NCBI GenBank assembly: GCA_008297795.1
Contig: VBQP01000018.1
Location: 1-12,827, forward strand
Reading direction: 5' to 3'
Origin: Thermoplasmata archaeon
Lineage (GTDB): Archaea; Thermoplasmatota; E2; UBA202; DSCA01
Length of the DNA stretch: 12,827 bases
Shown: one piece after another, positions 6,929-12,827 of the stretch
Numbering within the stretch: the first letter of the stretch is position 1
Layout of the letters: every line of letters begins with the position of its first letter
The notes under the pieces: generated by a model
What the model was told of the DNA's origin: nothing
The model's database searches: none
What the model saw: the letters and a program-made list of their open reading frames with translations, nothing else
Position numbers and translations under genes: made by a program

Positions 6929-7075
6929 GTGGTTAAAAAAATTGGCGGCATTTTCCAGTGCGAGATATGCGGGCTGAAGTATAAGGAAAGGCACTGGGCG
7001 GAGGAATGCGAGGAATGGTGCAGGAGCCATCCAAACTCATGCAATATGGAAGCGGCATCTCATTCCATAAAATAG
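6929..7075 (+). CDS. Small Cys-rich protein, probable metal-binding
   Basis: This 48-residue protein reads GIFQCEICGLKYKERHWAEE, then CEEWC and RSHPNSCNMEAASHSIK. The pattern is C11-x2-C14 ... C27-x3-C31 ... C38 with H22, H34 and H45, so zinc or another metal is likely bound. It resembles a family of small conserved archaeal proteins with the core C-x2-C-G-x-K-Y-K-x3-W-A-x2-C-x2-W-C that has no assigned role, from memory and without a search. The start is GTG 6929; the previous in-frame codons reach a stop at 6920 without another start. A TATA-like element sits 25 bases upstream. It lies between the secreted protein and a second small zinc protein. Function unknown. Confidence 0.75.
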   Translation: MVKKIGGIFQCEICGLKYKERHWAEECEEWCRSHPNSCNMEAASHSIK

Positions 7076-7083
7076 CGTGCCAA

Positions 7084-7094
7084 ACCTTTTTATT
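7084..7094 (+). promoter_or_regulatory. TATA-like element of the small zinc-ribbon gene
   Basis: ACCTTTTTATT is centred about 24 bases before GTG 7114, again consistent with a leaderless start. This site favours GTG 7114 over ATG 7132 as the start codon. Confidence 0.45.
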
Positions 7095-7113
7095 GATTCT
7101 TTCTTTCAAAAGT

Positions 7114-7302
7114 GTGGAAAAGAAAAAGGATATGCTTTACTGCCCCAGATGCGGCTCCTCCAACGTTGACTGGATTCTTCCGCAGATATGGAGCAAGTGG
7201 GTGTGCAGGGACTGCGGCTACATCGGCGCCCTGATTATAGAGGATGGGGAAATCGCCGCAGAACTCAGAAAGGAATGGAAGGAAAAGTACGGAACACCAT
7301 AA
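7114..7302 (+). CDS. Small zinc-ribbon protein of unknown function
   Basis: This 62-residue protein has a classic zinc ribbon: C10/C13 (YCPRCGSSNVDW) and C31/C34 (WVCRDCGYIGALIIEDGEIA), followed by a charged C-terminal helix ending KEKYGTP. Such ribbons occur in many archaeal proteins that bind nucleic acid or protein partners, and this one has no known role. GTG 7114 is chosen from the TATA spacing; ATG 7132 would give 56 residues and still keep the ribbon. The longer reading from 7006 overlaps the upstream small gene and adds unlikely sequence. It ends inside the promoter of tyrS, so read-through is possible but a separate promoter is present. Confidence 0.75.
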   Translation: MEKKKDMLYCPRCGSSNVDWILPQIWSKWVCRDCGYIGALIIEDGEIAAELRKEWKEKYGTP

Positions 7303-7310
7303 TTTTTTAA
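7302..7310 (+). promoter_or_regulatory. TATA-like element of the tyrS transcript
   Basis: ATTTTTTAA lies right at the end of the zinc-ribbon gene and is centred about 26 bases before ATG 7332. This spacing supports ATG 7332, not the upstream GTG 7311, as the true start of tyrosyl-tRNA synthetase. Confidence 0.5.
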
Positions 7311-7331
7311 GTGAAACGGCATTTCATTCTG

Positions 7332-8357
7332 ATGAACGACATTGATATTGTTACAAGAAATGCAGAGGAAGTTGTGACAGTCGAGGAACTCAGAGAGGTT
7401 CTTTCCAAAGATGAAAAGAAGGCGTACATAGGCTTTGAGCCTTCAGGGCTTGTCCATATTGGCTGGAATATCTGTTCGAATAAAATAAAAGACCTTGTCC
7501 GGGCAGGTTTTGAAGTGACAGTGCTGCTTGCAGACTGGCATGCTTGGGTAAACGACAAATTCAACGGCAATATGGAAGCAATCAGGGACTGCGGCGAATA
7601 TATGAAGGACTGCTTCTCTGCACTCGGCGTGAATAATGTGGATTACCTTTATGCAAGCGATTATGTCAACGATGCCCGCTACTGGGAACTTGTTCTCAGA
7701 GTGGCAAAGAATGCATCAATGGCGAGAATAAGGAGGGCAATGGATATCATGGGGCGGGAGGCGGAGGAGGCGGAAAAGGATTTCTCCAAATTTTTGTATC
7801 CTGCAATGCAGGTTGCAGACATATTTTATCTTGACCTTGACCTTGCTTACGGAGGTATGGATCAGAGGCATGCCCACATGCTGTGCCGTGATATTGCAAA
7901 GAAAATGAATGCAAAAAAGCCCGTGGCACTGCACACACCCATACTCTCAAGCCTTGAATCGGGAGAGAGAATGGATGTGGCGAAGATGTCAAAAAGCAAG
8001 CCAAAGAGTTGCATTTTCATTCACGACAGCGAGGAGGAAATCAGAAAAAAAATCAGGAGCGCTTACTGCCCAGAAGGCGTGGTCGAGGAAAACCCCATAC
8101 TTGAGATGTGCAGATATGTCATATTCCCCGAATACGGAAAAATGGTCATAGAGAGAGATGAGAAGTACGGCGGCAATATGGAGTTTGAAGATTATTCCCG
8201 GTTGGAAAAAATGTTTGGCAACAGGGAGATTCATCCCCTTGATCTGAAAAATGCAGTTGCAAAATATCTGAATGAGATACTTGAGCCGGTAAGGAAATAT
8301 TTTGATGCAAAACCGGAAAATCTCGAAAAAGTGAAAAGGCATCTCGGGATTGACTGA
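7332..8357 (+). CDS. tyrS: Tyrosyl-tRNA synthetase, archaeal type
   Basis: This 341-residue class I aminoacyl-tRNA synthetase charges tRNA-Tyr. The Rossmann domain has the HIGH-like motif HIGW (42-45) after YIGFEPSGLV, and the KMSKS loop (AKMSKSKP, 217-224). Tyrosine-binding residues line up with Methanocaldococcus jannaschii TyrRS: Y32, and Y156/Q160/D163 in FLYPAMQVADIFY. The archaeal anticodon-binding domain includes YCPEGVVEENPILE and HPLDLKNAVAKYL. The second histidine of the HIGH motif is tryptophan here; I take this as natural variation since the rest is intact. Starting at ATG 7332 matches the usual archaeal N-terminus and puts the key tyrosine at 32, as in M. jannaschii. The DUF72 gene follows after seven bases, probably on the same transcript. 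Confidence 0.95.
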   Translation: MNDIDIVTRNAEEVVTVEELREVLSKDEKKAYIGFEPSGLVHIGWNICSNKIKDLVRAGFEVTVLLADWHAWVNDKFNGNMEAIRDCGEYMKDCFSALGVNNVDYLYASDYVNDARYWELVLRVAKNASMARIRRAMDIMGREAEEAEKDFSKFLYPAMQVADIFYLDLDLAYGGMDQRHAHMLCRDIAKKMNAKKPVALHTPILSSLESGERMDVAKMSKSKPKSCIFIHDSEEEIRKKIRSAYCPEGVVEENPILEMCRYVIFPEYGKMVIERDEKYGGNMEFEDYSRLEKMFGNREIHPLDLKNAVAKYLNEILEPVRKYFDAKPENLEKVKRHLGID

Positions 8358-8364
8358 ATAAAAT

Positions 8365-9081
8365 ATGATAAAAGTCGGGTGCTGCGGCTTCCCCACGGCA
8401 AGAAAGGAGTATTTCAAAAACCTGGGCATTGTGGAGGTACAGAAAACATTCTACAAGCCTCCGCGGCTGGAAACGGCTGCCAGATGGAAAAAGGAGGCAC
8501 CGCCAGATTTTGAATTCACCGTCAAGGCGTGGCAACTCATAACCCATGCGTCGAGCAGCCCAACGTACAGGAAGGCAGGTATTGAGGTGGAGGACAAAAG
8601 CAAATACGGTTATTTCAGACCTACAAGGGAGGTGTTTGATGCATGGGAAAAAACTGCAGAGATTGCAGATGCATTGAAGGCAGAAGTGGTGGTTTTCCAG
8701 TGCCCTGCAAGTTTTAAGGAGGAGGAAGGCAACATAAGGAATATGAGAGAATTTTTTTCTTCGATAAGCCGCAGGTTCATTTACGCATGGGAGCCGAGAG
8801 GGAAATGGAATTCTGCAACAATAAGAGAATTATGCGAGGAATTGGACATAATACACTGCGTTGACCCTTTTAAAGGAAAAAGTGTTAGCAAATTAAAATA
8901 TTTCCGCCTTCACGGGAGGAACGGTTACAGATACGATTATTCTGCTGAAGAACTGAATGAATTGAAAGAAATGTGCGGCAGCAGGGCATACTGCCTTTTC
9001 AACAACACGGAAATGTATAAGAATGCTCTTGAATTCAAAAATCTGACAGGTAATGAAGATATGCGAACCAAAAAGAGATGA
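8365..9081 (+). CDS. DUF72-family protein (YecE-like, TIM-barrel fold)
   Basis: This 238-residue protein belongs to DUF72, known by VGCCGFPTARKEYFKN at the start, VEVQKTFYKPPR, FEFTVKAWQLITH (50-61), FQCPASFK, AWEPRGKW and the C-terminal RLHGRNGYRYDYS ... LFNNTEMYKNALE. The family has a TIM-barrel-like fold and an unknown biochemical role, although conserved acidic and aromatic residues suggest an enzyme. Length is normal for archaeal members. ATG 8365 starts seven bases after the tyrS stop with no separate promoter evident, so it is likely co-transcribed. Its last 29 bases overlap the start of the acetyltransferase gene. Confidence 0.88.
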   Translation: MIKVGCCGFPTARKEYFKNLGIVEVQKTFYKPPRLETAARWKKEAPPDFEFTVKAWQLITHASSSPTYRKAGIEVEDKSKYGYFRPTREVFDAWEKTAEIADALKAEVVVFQCPASFKEEEGNIRNMREFFSSISRRFIYAWEPRGKWNSATIRELCEELDIIHCVDPFKGKSVSKLKYFRLHGRNGYRYDYSAEELNELKEMCGSRAYCLFNNTEMYKNALEFKNLTGNEDMRTKKR

Positions 9082-9487
9082 TGACTTCAAAAAATATTAT
9101 GAACTGAGATGGAAAGTTCTGAGGGAGCCCTGGAATCAGCCAAGGGGAAGCGAGAAAGACGATATGGAGAAGGAGAGCATCCATCTGATGGTATGCGATG
9201 AAGATGAGGCTGTGGGAGTGTCCCGCCTGCATTTCAACAGCAGGGAGGAGGCGCAGGTGCGCTACATGGCGGTTGATGAGCGCTACAGGGGAAAGGGCAT
9301 AGGCACAATGATGCTTGCAGAACTTGAAAAGAAAGCAAGGGAGAAAGGGGCAAGTTATATTATATTGAATGCAAGAGAAAATGCCGTCGATTTTTACAGA
9401 AAGAACGGCTATGATGTTGTGGAAAGAACATATACCCTGTTCGGTTCAATAAACCATTTCAAAATGAGAAAGTTTTTGGATGAATAA
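9053..9487 (+). CDS. GNAT-family N-acetyltransferase
   Basis: This 144-residue protein has the GNAT fold. The acetyl-CoA pyrophosphate-binding motif is RYRGKGIGTMML (77-88), with the R79-G-K-G-I-G core. It is preceded by the strand QVRYMAVDERY and followed by YIILNARENAVDFYRKNGY, the conserved motif B region. The N-terminal YELRWKVLREPWNQPRG resembles the ElaA-like or small archaeal branch. The acetyl acceptor cannot be told from sequence. ATG 9053 lies within the DUF72 gene and gives the full fold, with AGGT just upstream as a weak ribosome binding site. Its stop codon directly abuts the first palindrome of the MarR promoter. Confidence 0.9.
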   Translation: MKICEPKRDDDFKKYYELRWKVLREPWNQPRGSEKDDMEKESIHLMVCDEDEAVGVSRLHFNSREEAQVRYMAVDERYRGKGIGTMMLAELEKKAREKGASYIILNARENAVDFYRKNGYDVVERTYTLFGSINHFKMRKFLDE

Positions 9488-9505
9488 AGTTTCATAGGAA
9501 ACTTT
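9486..9505. promoter_or_regulatory. Upstream palindrome (operator 1) of the MarR-MATE operon
   Basis: AAAGTTTC-ATAG-GAAACTTT is a perfect inverted repeat with 8-base arms and a 4-base centre. It abuts the acetyltransferase stop codon and sits just upstream of the TATA-like element, where the BRE would be. The core GTTTC-N4-GAAAC is shared with the palindrome at 9514-9529, so both are probably sites for the same dimeric regulator, most simply the MarR protein next to them. Confidence 0.7.
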
Positions 9506-9512
9506 TTTAAAT
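9503..9512 (+). promoter_or_regulatory. TATA-like element of the MarR-MATE operon
   Basis: TTTTTTAAAT lies between the two palindromes and is centred about 25 bases before ATG 9532, fitting a leaderless transcript. A regulator on either palindrome would block TBP/TFB or RNA polymerase. Confidence 0.6.
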
Positions 9513-9513
9513 T

Positions 9514-9529
9514 GGTTTCACATGAAACC
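9514..9529. promoter_or_regulatory. Downstream palindrome (operator 2) of the MarR-MATE operon
   Basis: GGTTTC-ACAT-GAAACC is a perfect inverted repeat with 6-base arms, placed between the TATA-like element and ATG 9532, over the expected transcription start. Its centre is 26 bases from that of the first palindrome. The shared core GTTTC-N4-GAAAC and its position strongly suggest repression. Confidence 0.7.
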
Positions 9530-9531
9530 TT

Positions 9532-9975
9532 ATGCCTCTGATAGAAAAACATAGGGAGGAACAATCGCTGGGAAAATTGATATCCATAATACACTGGCAG
9601 TCGAGAATGTATGTGGAGAGCGAACTCAAGCCTTACAATCTCGGATGGGGCGAGTTTCATGTTCTCAGAAAACTTTATGAAAAGAAGGATATGAAGCAGA
9701 GGGACATAACGGATTACCTGAAAATAACGAAGGCAACGACTTCAAAAGTGATTCATAAACTCGAAAGAGATGGGTATATAACGAGAAAAAAATACAGAAG
9801 GGATGGCAGAACATATCTGGTAAAGCCAACAAGAAAGGCAATGAAACTGAAATCCCGCCTGGAGAGGATAAGCAGGGAATGGAACAGCATACTTCTCAAA
9901 GGATTTGATGAATCGGAAAAGGAGAATATCAAACACGCGCTTTCAAAAATGGCTGAAAATGCAAAAGGTGAGTGA
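9532..9975 (+). CDS. MarR-family transcriptional regulator, likely autorepressor of the MATE pump operon
   Basis: This 147-residue protein is a typical MarR dimeric winged-helix regulator. The N-terminal helices form part of the dimer interface (about 10-50). The DNA-binding part is KQRDITDYLKITKATTSKVI with KLERDGYI (about 55-83), and a basic wing follows (KKYRRDGRTYLV, 86-97). The C-terminal helices complete the dimer (about 100-145). MarR proteins usually bind palindromes in their own promoters and release on binding a small molecule. Two matching palindromes lie directly upstream, which supports self-repression. Its TGA is followed without any gap by the ATG of the MATE pump, and AGGTGA inside its 3' end is the pump's ribosome binding site. 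The ligand is unknown. Confidence 0.93.
   Translation: MPLIEKHREEQSLGKLISIIHWQSRMYVESELKPYNLGWGEFHVLRKLYEKKDMKQRDITDYLKITKATTSKVIHKLERDGYITRKKYRRDGRTYLVKPTRKAMKLKSRLERISREWNSILLKGFDESEKENIKHALSKMAENAKGE
9966..9971 (+). promoter_or_regulatory. Ribosome binding site of the MATE gene
   Basis: AGGTGA lies four bases before ATG 9976, inside the last codons of the MarR gene. It fixes the MATE start and links translation of the two genes. Confidence 0.65.
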
Positions 9976-11346
9976 ATGGAAGAAAATGTAACAGAAGGAG
10001 TCAGAACGCTTCTCGGCGACCCCAGAAAGGCTGTACTGAAGATATCTGTTCCAATGATGATAGCAATGTTTGTCTCATCAATGTACAATGTTGCCGATGC
10101 AGTATGGGTTTCAGGACTTGGCTCAAACGCACTTGCCGCAGTCGGGCTGTTTTTTCCGTTTTTTATGATGATTATTGCCCTGGCAAGCGGCATAGGTGTA
10201 GGGGGCAGTTCAGCCATATCAAGGAGAATAGGGGAAAGGAATAAGGAAGCAGCAGACAACACTGCAATCCACACTTTTGTTGTCGGCATTGCGATCGCAG
10301 GGGCGGTCAGCCTGCCTTTCATACCTTTCCTGAACCAGATTTTTGTTTCAATGGGCTCGGATGTGTCAGTGGCAGGAATGGCATCAAGGTATGCCAGAAT
10401 ACTCTTCGGCGGCTCAATATTTTTATTTCTCTCATACATAGGAAATGCAATTTTGAGGGGAGAAGGAGATGCGAAAAGGGCAATGTATGCAATGGTGATT
10501 GGCTCGGCGCTGAATATAATACTTGACCCCGTCTTCATTTACACATTCAAACTCGGCGTTGCAGGTGCCGCGTGGGCGACCCTCATTTCCATGGTCATTT
10601 CATTCATACCTGTTGCATACTGGCTATTTGTAAAAAAGGACACCTATGTTGATATGTCGCTAAAGGATTTCAGACCTGATAGAAAAATAGCGAAGGAAAT
10701 ATTCCGGGTGGGCGTGCCCGCCTCCCTGGCGCAACTCTCGATGTCGATAGCGATGTTCGGGCTGAACTGGATTATACTCGGTGTGGGCGGAGACGAAGGC
10801 ATCGCCATATTCACAAGCGGATGGAGGGTAACCATGATTGGCATCATTCCCCTGCTTGGCATGGCAATAGGGGTTACTGCAGTCACAGGTGCTGCATACG
10901 GCGCAAGAGATATGGAAAAACTTGAAGCTGCATATCTCTATGGAATAAAGATAGGTGTGGGCATAGAGATTGTGGTGGCAGTATCAACAGCAATATTTGC
11001 CCCCCAGATTGCCTATCTATTCACATATTCGGAGGGCAGTGCCTCGCTTTACAGCGAACTCGTGAATTTTCTGAGATGGATGGTTTTGTTTTATATAACG
11101 ACGCCTCTCGGAATGCTCACATCCTCCATGTTTAACGGCATAGGGAAAGGAGAGAGGGCTCTTACTGTAACGGTACTGAGAACCATCGTATTGCAAATTG
11201 CGATGGCTTATCTGTTTGCCATGGTGCTTGATTTCGGGCTGACAGGTGTCTGGATGGGCATTGTGACAGGAAATGTCACAGCAGCATTGATATCATTTAC
11301 ATGGGGCAGATTCACCGTCTCCCATTTAAAGAAAAGTTTTTCGTAA
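9976..11346 (+). CDS. MATE-family multidrug/cation efflux transporter
   Basis: This 456-residue membrane protein has the length and about 12 transmembrane segments expected of a MATE exporter, in two similar halves. Residues important in the structurally studied Pyrococcus furiosus MATE seem conserved at the same numbers: Y37 and D41 (SSMYNVADAVWV), N180 and D184 (SALNIILDPVF), and T202 (AAWATLISM). That numbering is from memory. The match predicts an ion-coupled pump with a protonatable aspartate in the N-lobe. It is encoded immediately after the MarR gene with no gap, so it is the likely target of that repressor and exports whatever compound the regulator senses. Substrates cannot be told from sequence. 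A TTTTT run at the 3' end (11337-11341) may aid termination, with convergent hutH 34 bases away. Confidence 0.94.
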   Translation: MEENVTEGVRTLLGDPRKAVLKISVPMMIAMFVSSMYNVADAVWVSGLGSNALAAVGLFFPFFMMIIALASGIGVGGSSAISRRIGERNKEAADNTAIHTFVVGIAIAGAVSLPFIPFLNQIFVSMGSDVSVAGMASRYARILFGGSIFLFLSYIGNAILRGEGDAKRAMYAMVIGSALNIILDPVFIYTFKLGVAGAAWATLISMVISFIPVAYWLFVKKDTYVDMSLKDFRPDRKIAKEIFRVGVPASLAQLSMSIAMFGLNWIILGVGGDEGIAIFTSGWRVTMIGIIPLLGMAIGVTAVTGAAYGARDMEKLEAAYLYGIKIGVGIEIVVAVSTAIFAPQIAYLFTYSEGSASLYSELVNFLRWMVLFYITTPLGMLTSSMFNGIGKGERALTVTVLRTIVLQIAMAYLFAMVLDFGLTGVWMGIVTGNVTAALISFTWGRFTVSHLKKSFS

Positions 11347-11380
11347 CTTCATAAACTCGGGCTGTAAAGAGGATGATGCA

Positions 11381-12826
11381 TCACTCTGAAAGTTCCCCGA
11401 TTATGCCCTCGACTGCCCTCACTATATCCCCACTAACGACCATCCCGCAGACTTTTTCTATATCCTCGTGCATTGATCTGTCCTCCTCGCTGGCTGCGAC
11501 CTGCCCCCTTATCAATCTGTGGGCGGCGGCGGTGGCGGGGGATACGCCCTTCTCCTGAAATTCCAGCGCCTGCGATGCCGTGAGAAATTCTATTGATATG
11601 ACCTTTGCAGTGTTGCTGACAATGTCCCTTGCCTTCCTGGCAGATGTTGCCCCCATTGACTGGTAGTCTTCCTTGTTCGCAGAGGTCGGGATGGAATCAA
11701 CTGAAGAGGGGTATGCAAGAACCTTGTTCTCATTAACAAGAGAGGCTGCAACATACTGGAGTATCATGAGTCCCGAGTTCAGACCTGCATTTTTTGCCAG
11801 AAACGGAGGCAGCCCTGAGAGATTTGCATCCAGCATTCTCGCCACTCTTCTCTCGGAAAAACTGCTTATTTTCGTCATAACAATGCCGAGCAAATCCATT
11901 GCTATTGCAATCGGCTCGCCATGAAAATTCCCGCCTGAAATAATGTCGTCAAAAACGAGGGGGTTGTCTGTTGCCGAGTTTATCTCCACTTCAACAACCT
12001 TCTTTATGTGATTCAGATTGTCAAGGGCAGCACCGAATACCTGCGGCATGCATCTCAAACTATATGCATCCTGCACTTTATTGTATGAAGCCACGACCTC
12101 GCTTTCTCTGGTGAGATTCCACAGGTTTTTTCCTGCGATGATCTGCCCATCGTGGGGACGCGCTTTCTGCACCTCCTCCCTGAATGCCTGGTCAGTTCCG
12201 TTAAGCGCTTCAAGGCTCATGACCCCTGCAATCTGGGCATTTTTGAGAATTGTGAAGGAATCGTGCAGTGCAATGCAGGCAAGGGCAGCCATCATCTGAG
12301 TTCCGTTAATAAGGGCAAGTCCTTCCTTTGCTTTATATCTTACGGGCTCTATATCTGCCCTCTCCAGCGCTTCCATAGCAGGCATTTTCACGCCATTGTA
12401 ATTTGCATAACCTTCCCCCATGAATGCAAGGGCGATATGAGCAAGAGGAGCAAGGTCTCCGCTCGCCCCAACAGAACCCTGGGATGGCACCACAGGATGA
12501 AAACCTCTGTTGAGCCCTTCCACCAGTTTTTCCACCAGTTCTGCCGTAACCCCGGAATGCCCCTTGGCAAGAGAATTTATTCTCAGCAGGAGCATTGCCC
12601 TGACAACTTCCTCGGGAAGTTCATCCCCTGTCCCACATGCATGGCTCCTTATCAGATTTTCCTGCAGTCTGTCTATTTCCTGGTCAGAGATGCGTACGCT
12701 GGAAAGCTCTCCGAAGCCCGTATTTATCCCGTAAACAACCTTTCCTTCATTCAGAACTTCTTCGACTTTTTTCCTGCTTTCCTCTATTTTTTCGAGCGCC
12801 TTCTCATCTATCTCCACTTTCTCCAT
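11381..12826 (-). CDS. hutH: Histidine ammonia-lyase, 5' end cut by the window edge
   Basis: This enzyme converts L-histidine to urocanate and ammonia, the first step of histidine breakdown, in the cytosol. The self-formed MIO cofactor comes from A121-S122-G123 in GSVGASGDLAPLAH. Other active-site segments are VYGINTGFG (31-39), NGTQMMAAL, SATDNPLVF and EDYQSMGA. In Pseudomonas putida HutH the MIO triad is at 142-144, so about 21 residues are missing at the N-terminus. The visible ATG at 12826 is therefore probably internal, and the true start lies beyond the right edge. The C-terminus is complete, with the stop at 11381. No other hut gene is visible. The motifs favour HutH over phenylalanine or tyrosine ammonia-lyase, but substrate specificity is not proven by sequence. 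Confidence 0.94.
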   Translation of the reverse strand: MEKVEIDEKALEKIEESRKKVEEVLNEGKVVYGINTGFGELSSVRISDQEIDRLQENLIRSHACGTGDELPEEVVRAMLLLRINSLAKGHSGVTAELVEKLVEGLNRGFHPVVPSQGSVGASGDLAPLAHIALAFMGEGYANYNGVKMPAMEALERADIEPVRYKAKEGLALINGTQMMAALACIALHDSFTILKNAQIAGVMSLEALNGTDQAFREEVQKARPHDGQIIAGKNLWNLTRESEVVASYNKVQDAYSLRCMPQVFGAALDNLNHIKKVVEVEINSATDNPLVFDDIISGGNFHGEPIAIAMDLLGIVMTKISSFSERRVARMLDANLSGLPPFLAKNAGLNSGLMILQYVAASLVNENKVLAYPSSVDSIPTSANKEDYQSMGATSARKARDIVSNTAKVISIEFLTASQALEFQEKGVSPATAAAHRLIRGQVAASEEDRSMHEDIEKVCGMVVSGDIVRAVEGIIGELSE

Positions 12827-12827
12827 T

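Noticed and set aside
7006..7113. Longer N-terminus for the small zinc-ribbon protein
   Set aside because: It overlaps the 48-residue Cys-rich gene and the TATA-like element, and the added residues have no zinc-ribbon character.
7311..7331. GTG 7311 as the start of tyrS
   Set aside because: The TATA-like element lies immediately before it, leaving no room for transcription initiation. ATG 7332 matches the archaeal N-terminus and puts Tyr32 at the expected number.
11374..11383. Palindrome TGATGCATCA between MATE and hutH
   Set aside because: Ten bases, partly made by the hutH stop codon, at a convergent junction. No T-run follows it on either strand, so neither a terminator nor an operator is supported.
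11673..12734. Plus-strand open frames opposite hutH
   Set aside because: They are antisense shadows of a strongly coding gene, with no domain resemblance and no promoter or ribosome binding site.
1..12827. CRISPR array, insertion sequence, tRNA or rRNA gene
   Set aside because: I saw no regularly spaced repeats, transposase-like protein, terminal repeats or tRNA-like conserved arms on reading the window, although no structure search could be run.

Overview
The window looks archaeal, most probably a euryarchaeon of the Thermoplasmatota or a relative. The informational genes are archaeal-type: eL42 (L44e), eS27 (S27e), aIF2-alpha, Nop10, PAC2, an archaeal TyrRS and an archaeal translin. Most first genes of a transcript have a TATA-like element about 25 bases before the start codon, which suggests leaderless mRNAs. 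Genes inside operons instead carry Shine-Dalgarno sequences of the GGAGG/GGTGA type. The lineage is inferred from gene content only.

Layout. 1-1153 (minus): a two-domain MgtE/SLC41-type divalent-cation transporter that runs off the left edge and is broken in the middle by a perfect 13-base tandem duplication. 1154-1331: divergent promoter region. 1332-3107 (plus): a soluble three-PAS sensor histidine kinase. 3108-3219: a G-rich spacer holding the next promoter. 3220-3915: a translin-family protein with all four TRAX-like acidic residues. 4013-6164: a compact translation/ribosome-biogenesis operon (eL42, eS27, aIF2-alpha, Nop10, PAC2) whose genes are coupled or overlapping. 6200-6844 (minus): a secreted or membrane-anchored protein of unknown function. 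6929-7302: two very small Cys-rich putative zinc proteins. 7332-9487: tyrosyl-tRNA synthetase, a DUF72 protein and a GNAT acetyltransferase, probably one transcript. 9532-11346: a MarR regulator directly joined to a MATE efflux pump, with two matching palindromes around the promoter. 11381 to the right edge (minus): histidine ammonia-lyase lacking about its first 20 residues because of the window end.

How the genes fit together: eL42, eS27 and aIF2-alpha act in translation, Nop10 in box H/ACA pseudouridylation, and PAC2 is linked by family to proteasome-type assembly. TyrRS is a further translation gene. MarR-MATE reads as a self-contained drug or toxic-compound response unit. HutH starts histidine degradation. 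I found no convincing new multi-gene system, CRISPR array, tRNA, rRNA or insertion sequence. The observations most worth checking are the 13-base duplication in the transporter, the paired MarR operators, and the unexplained small or secreted proteins.
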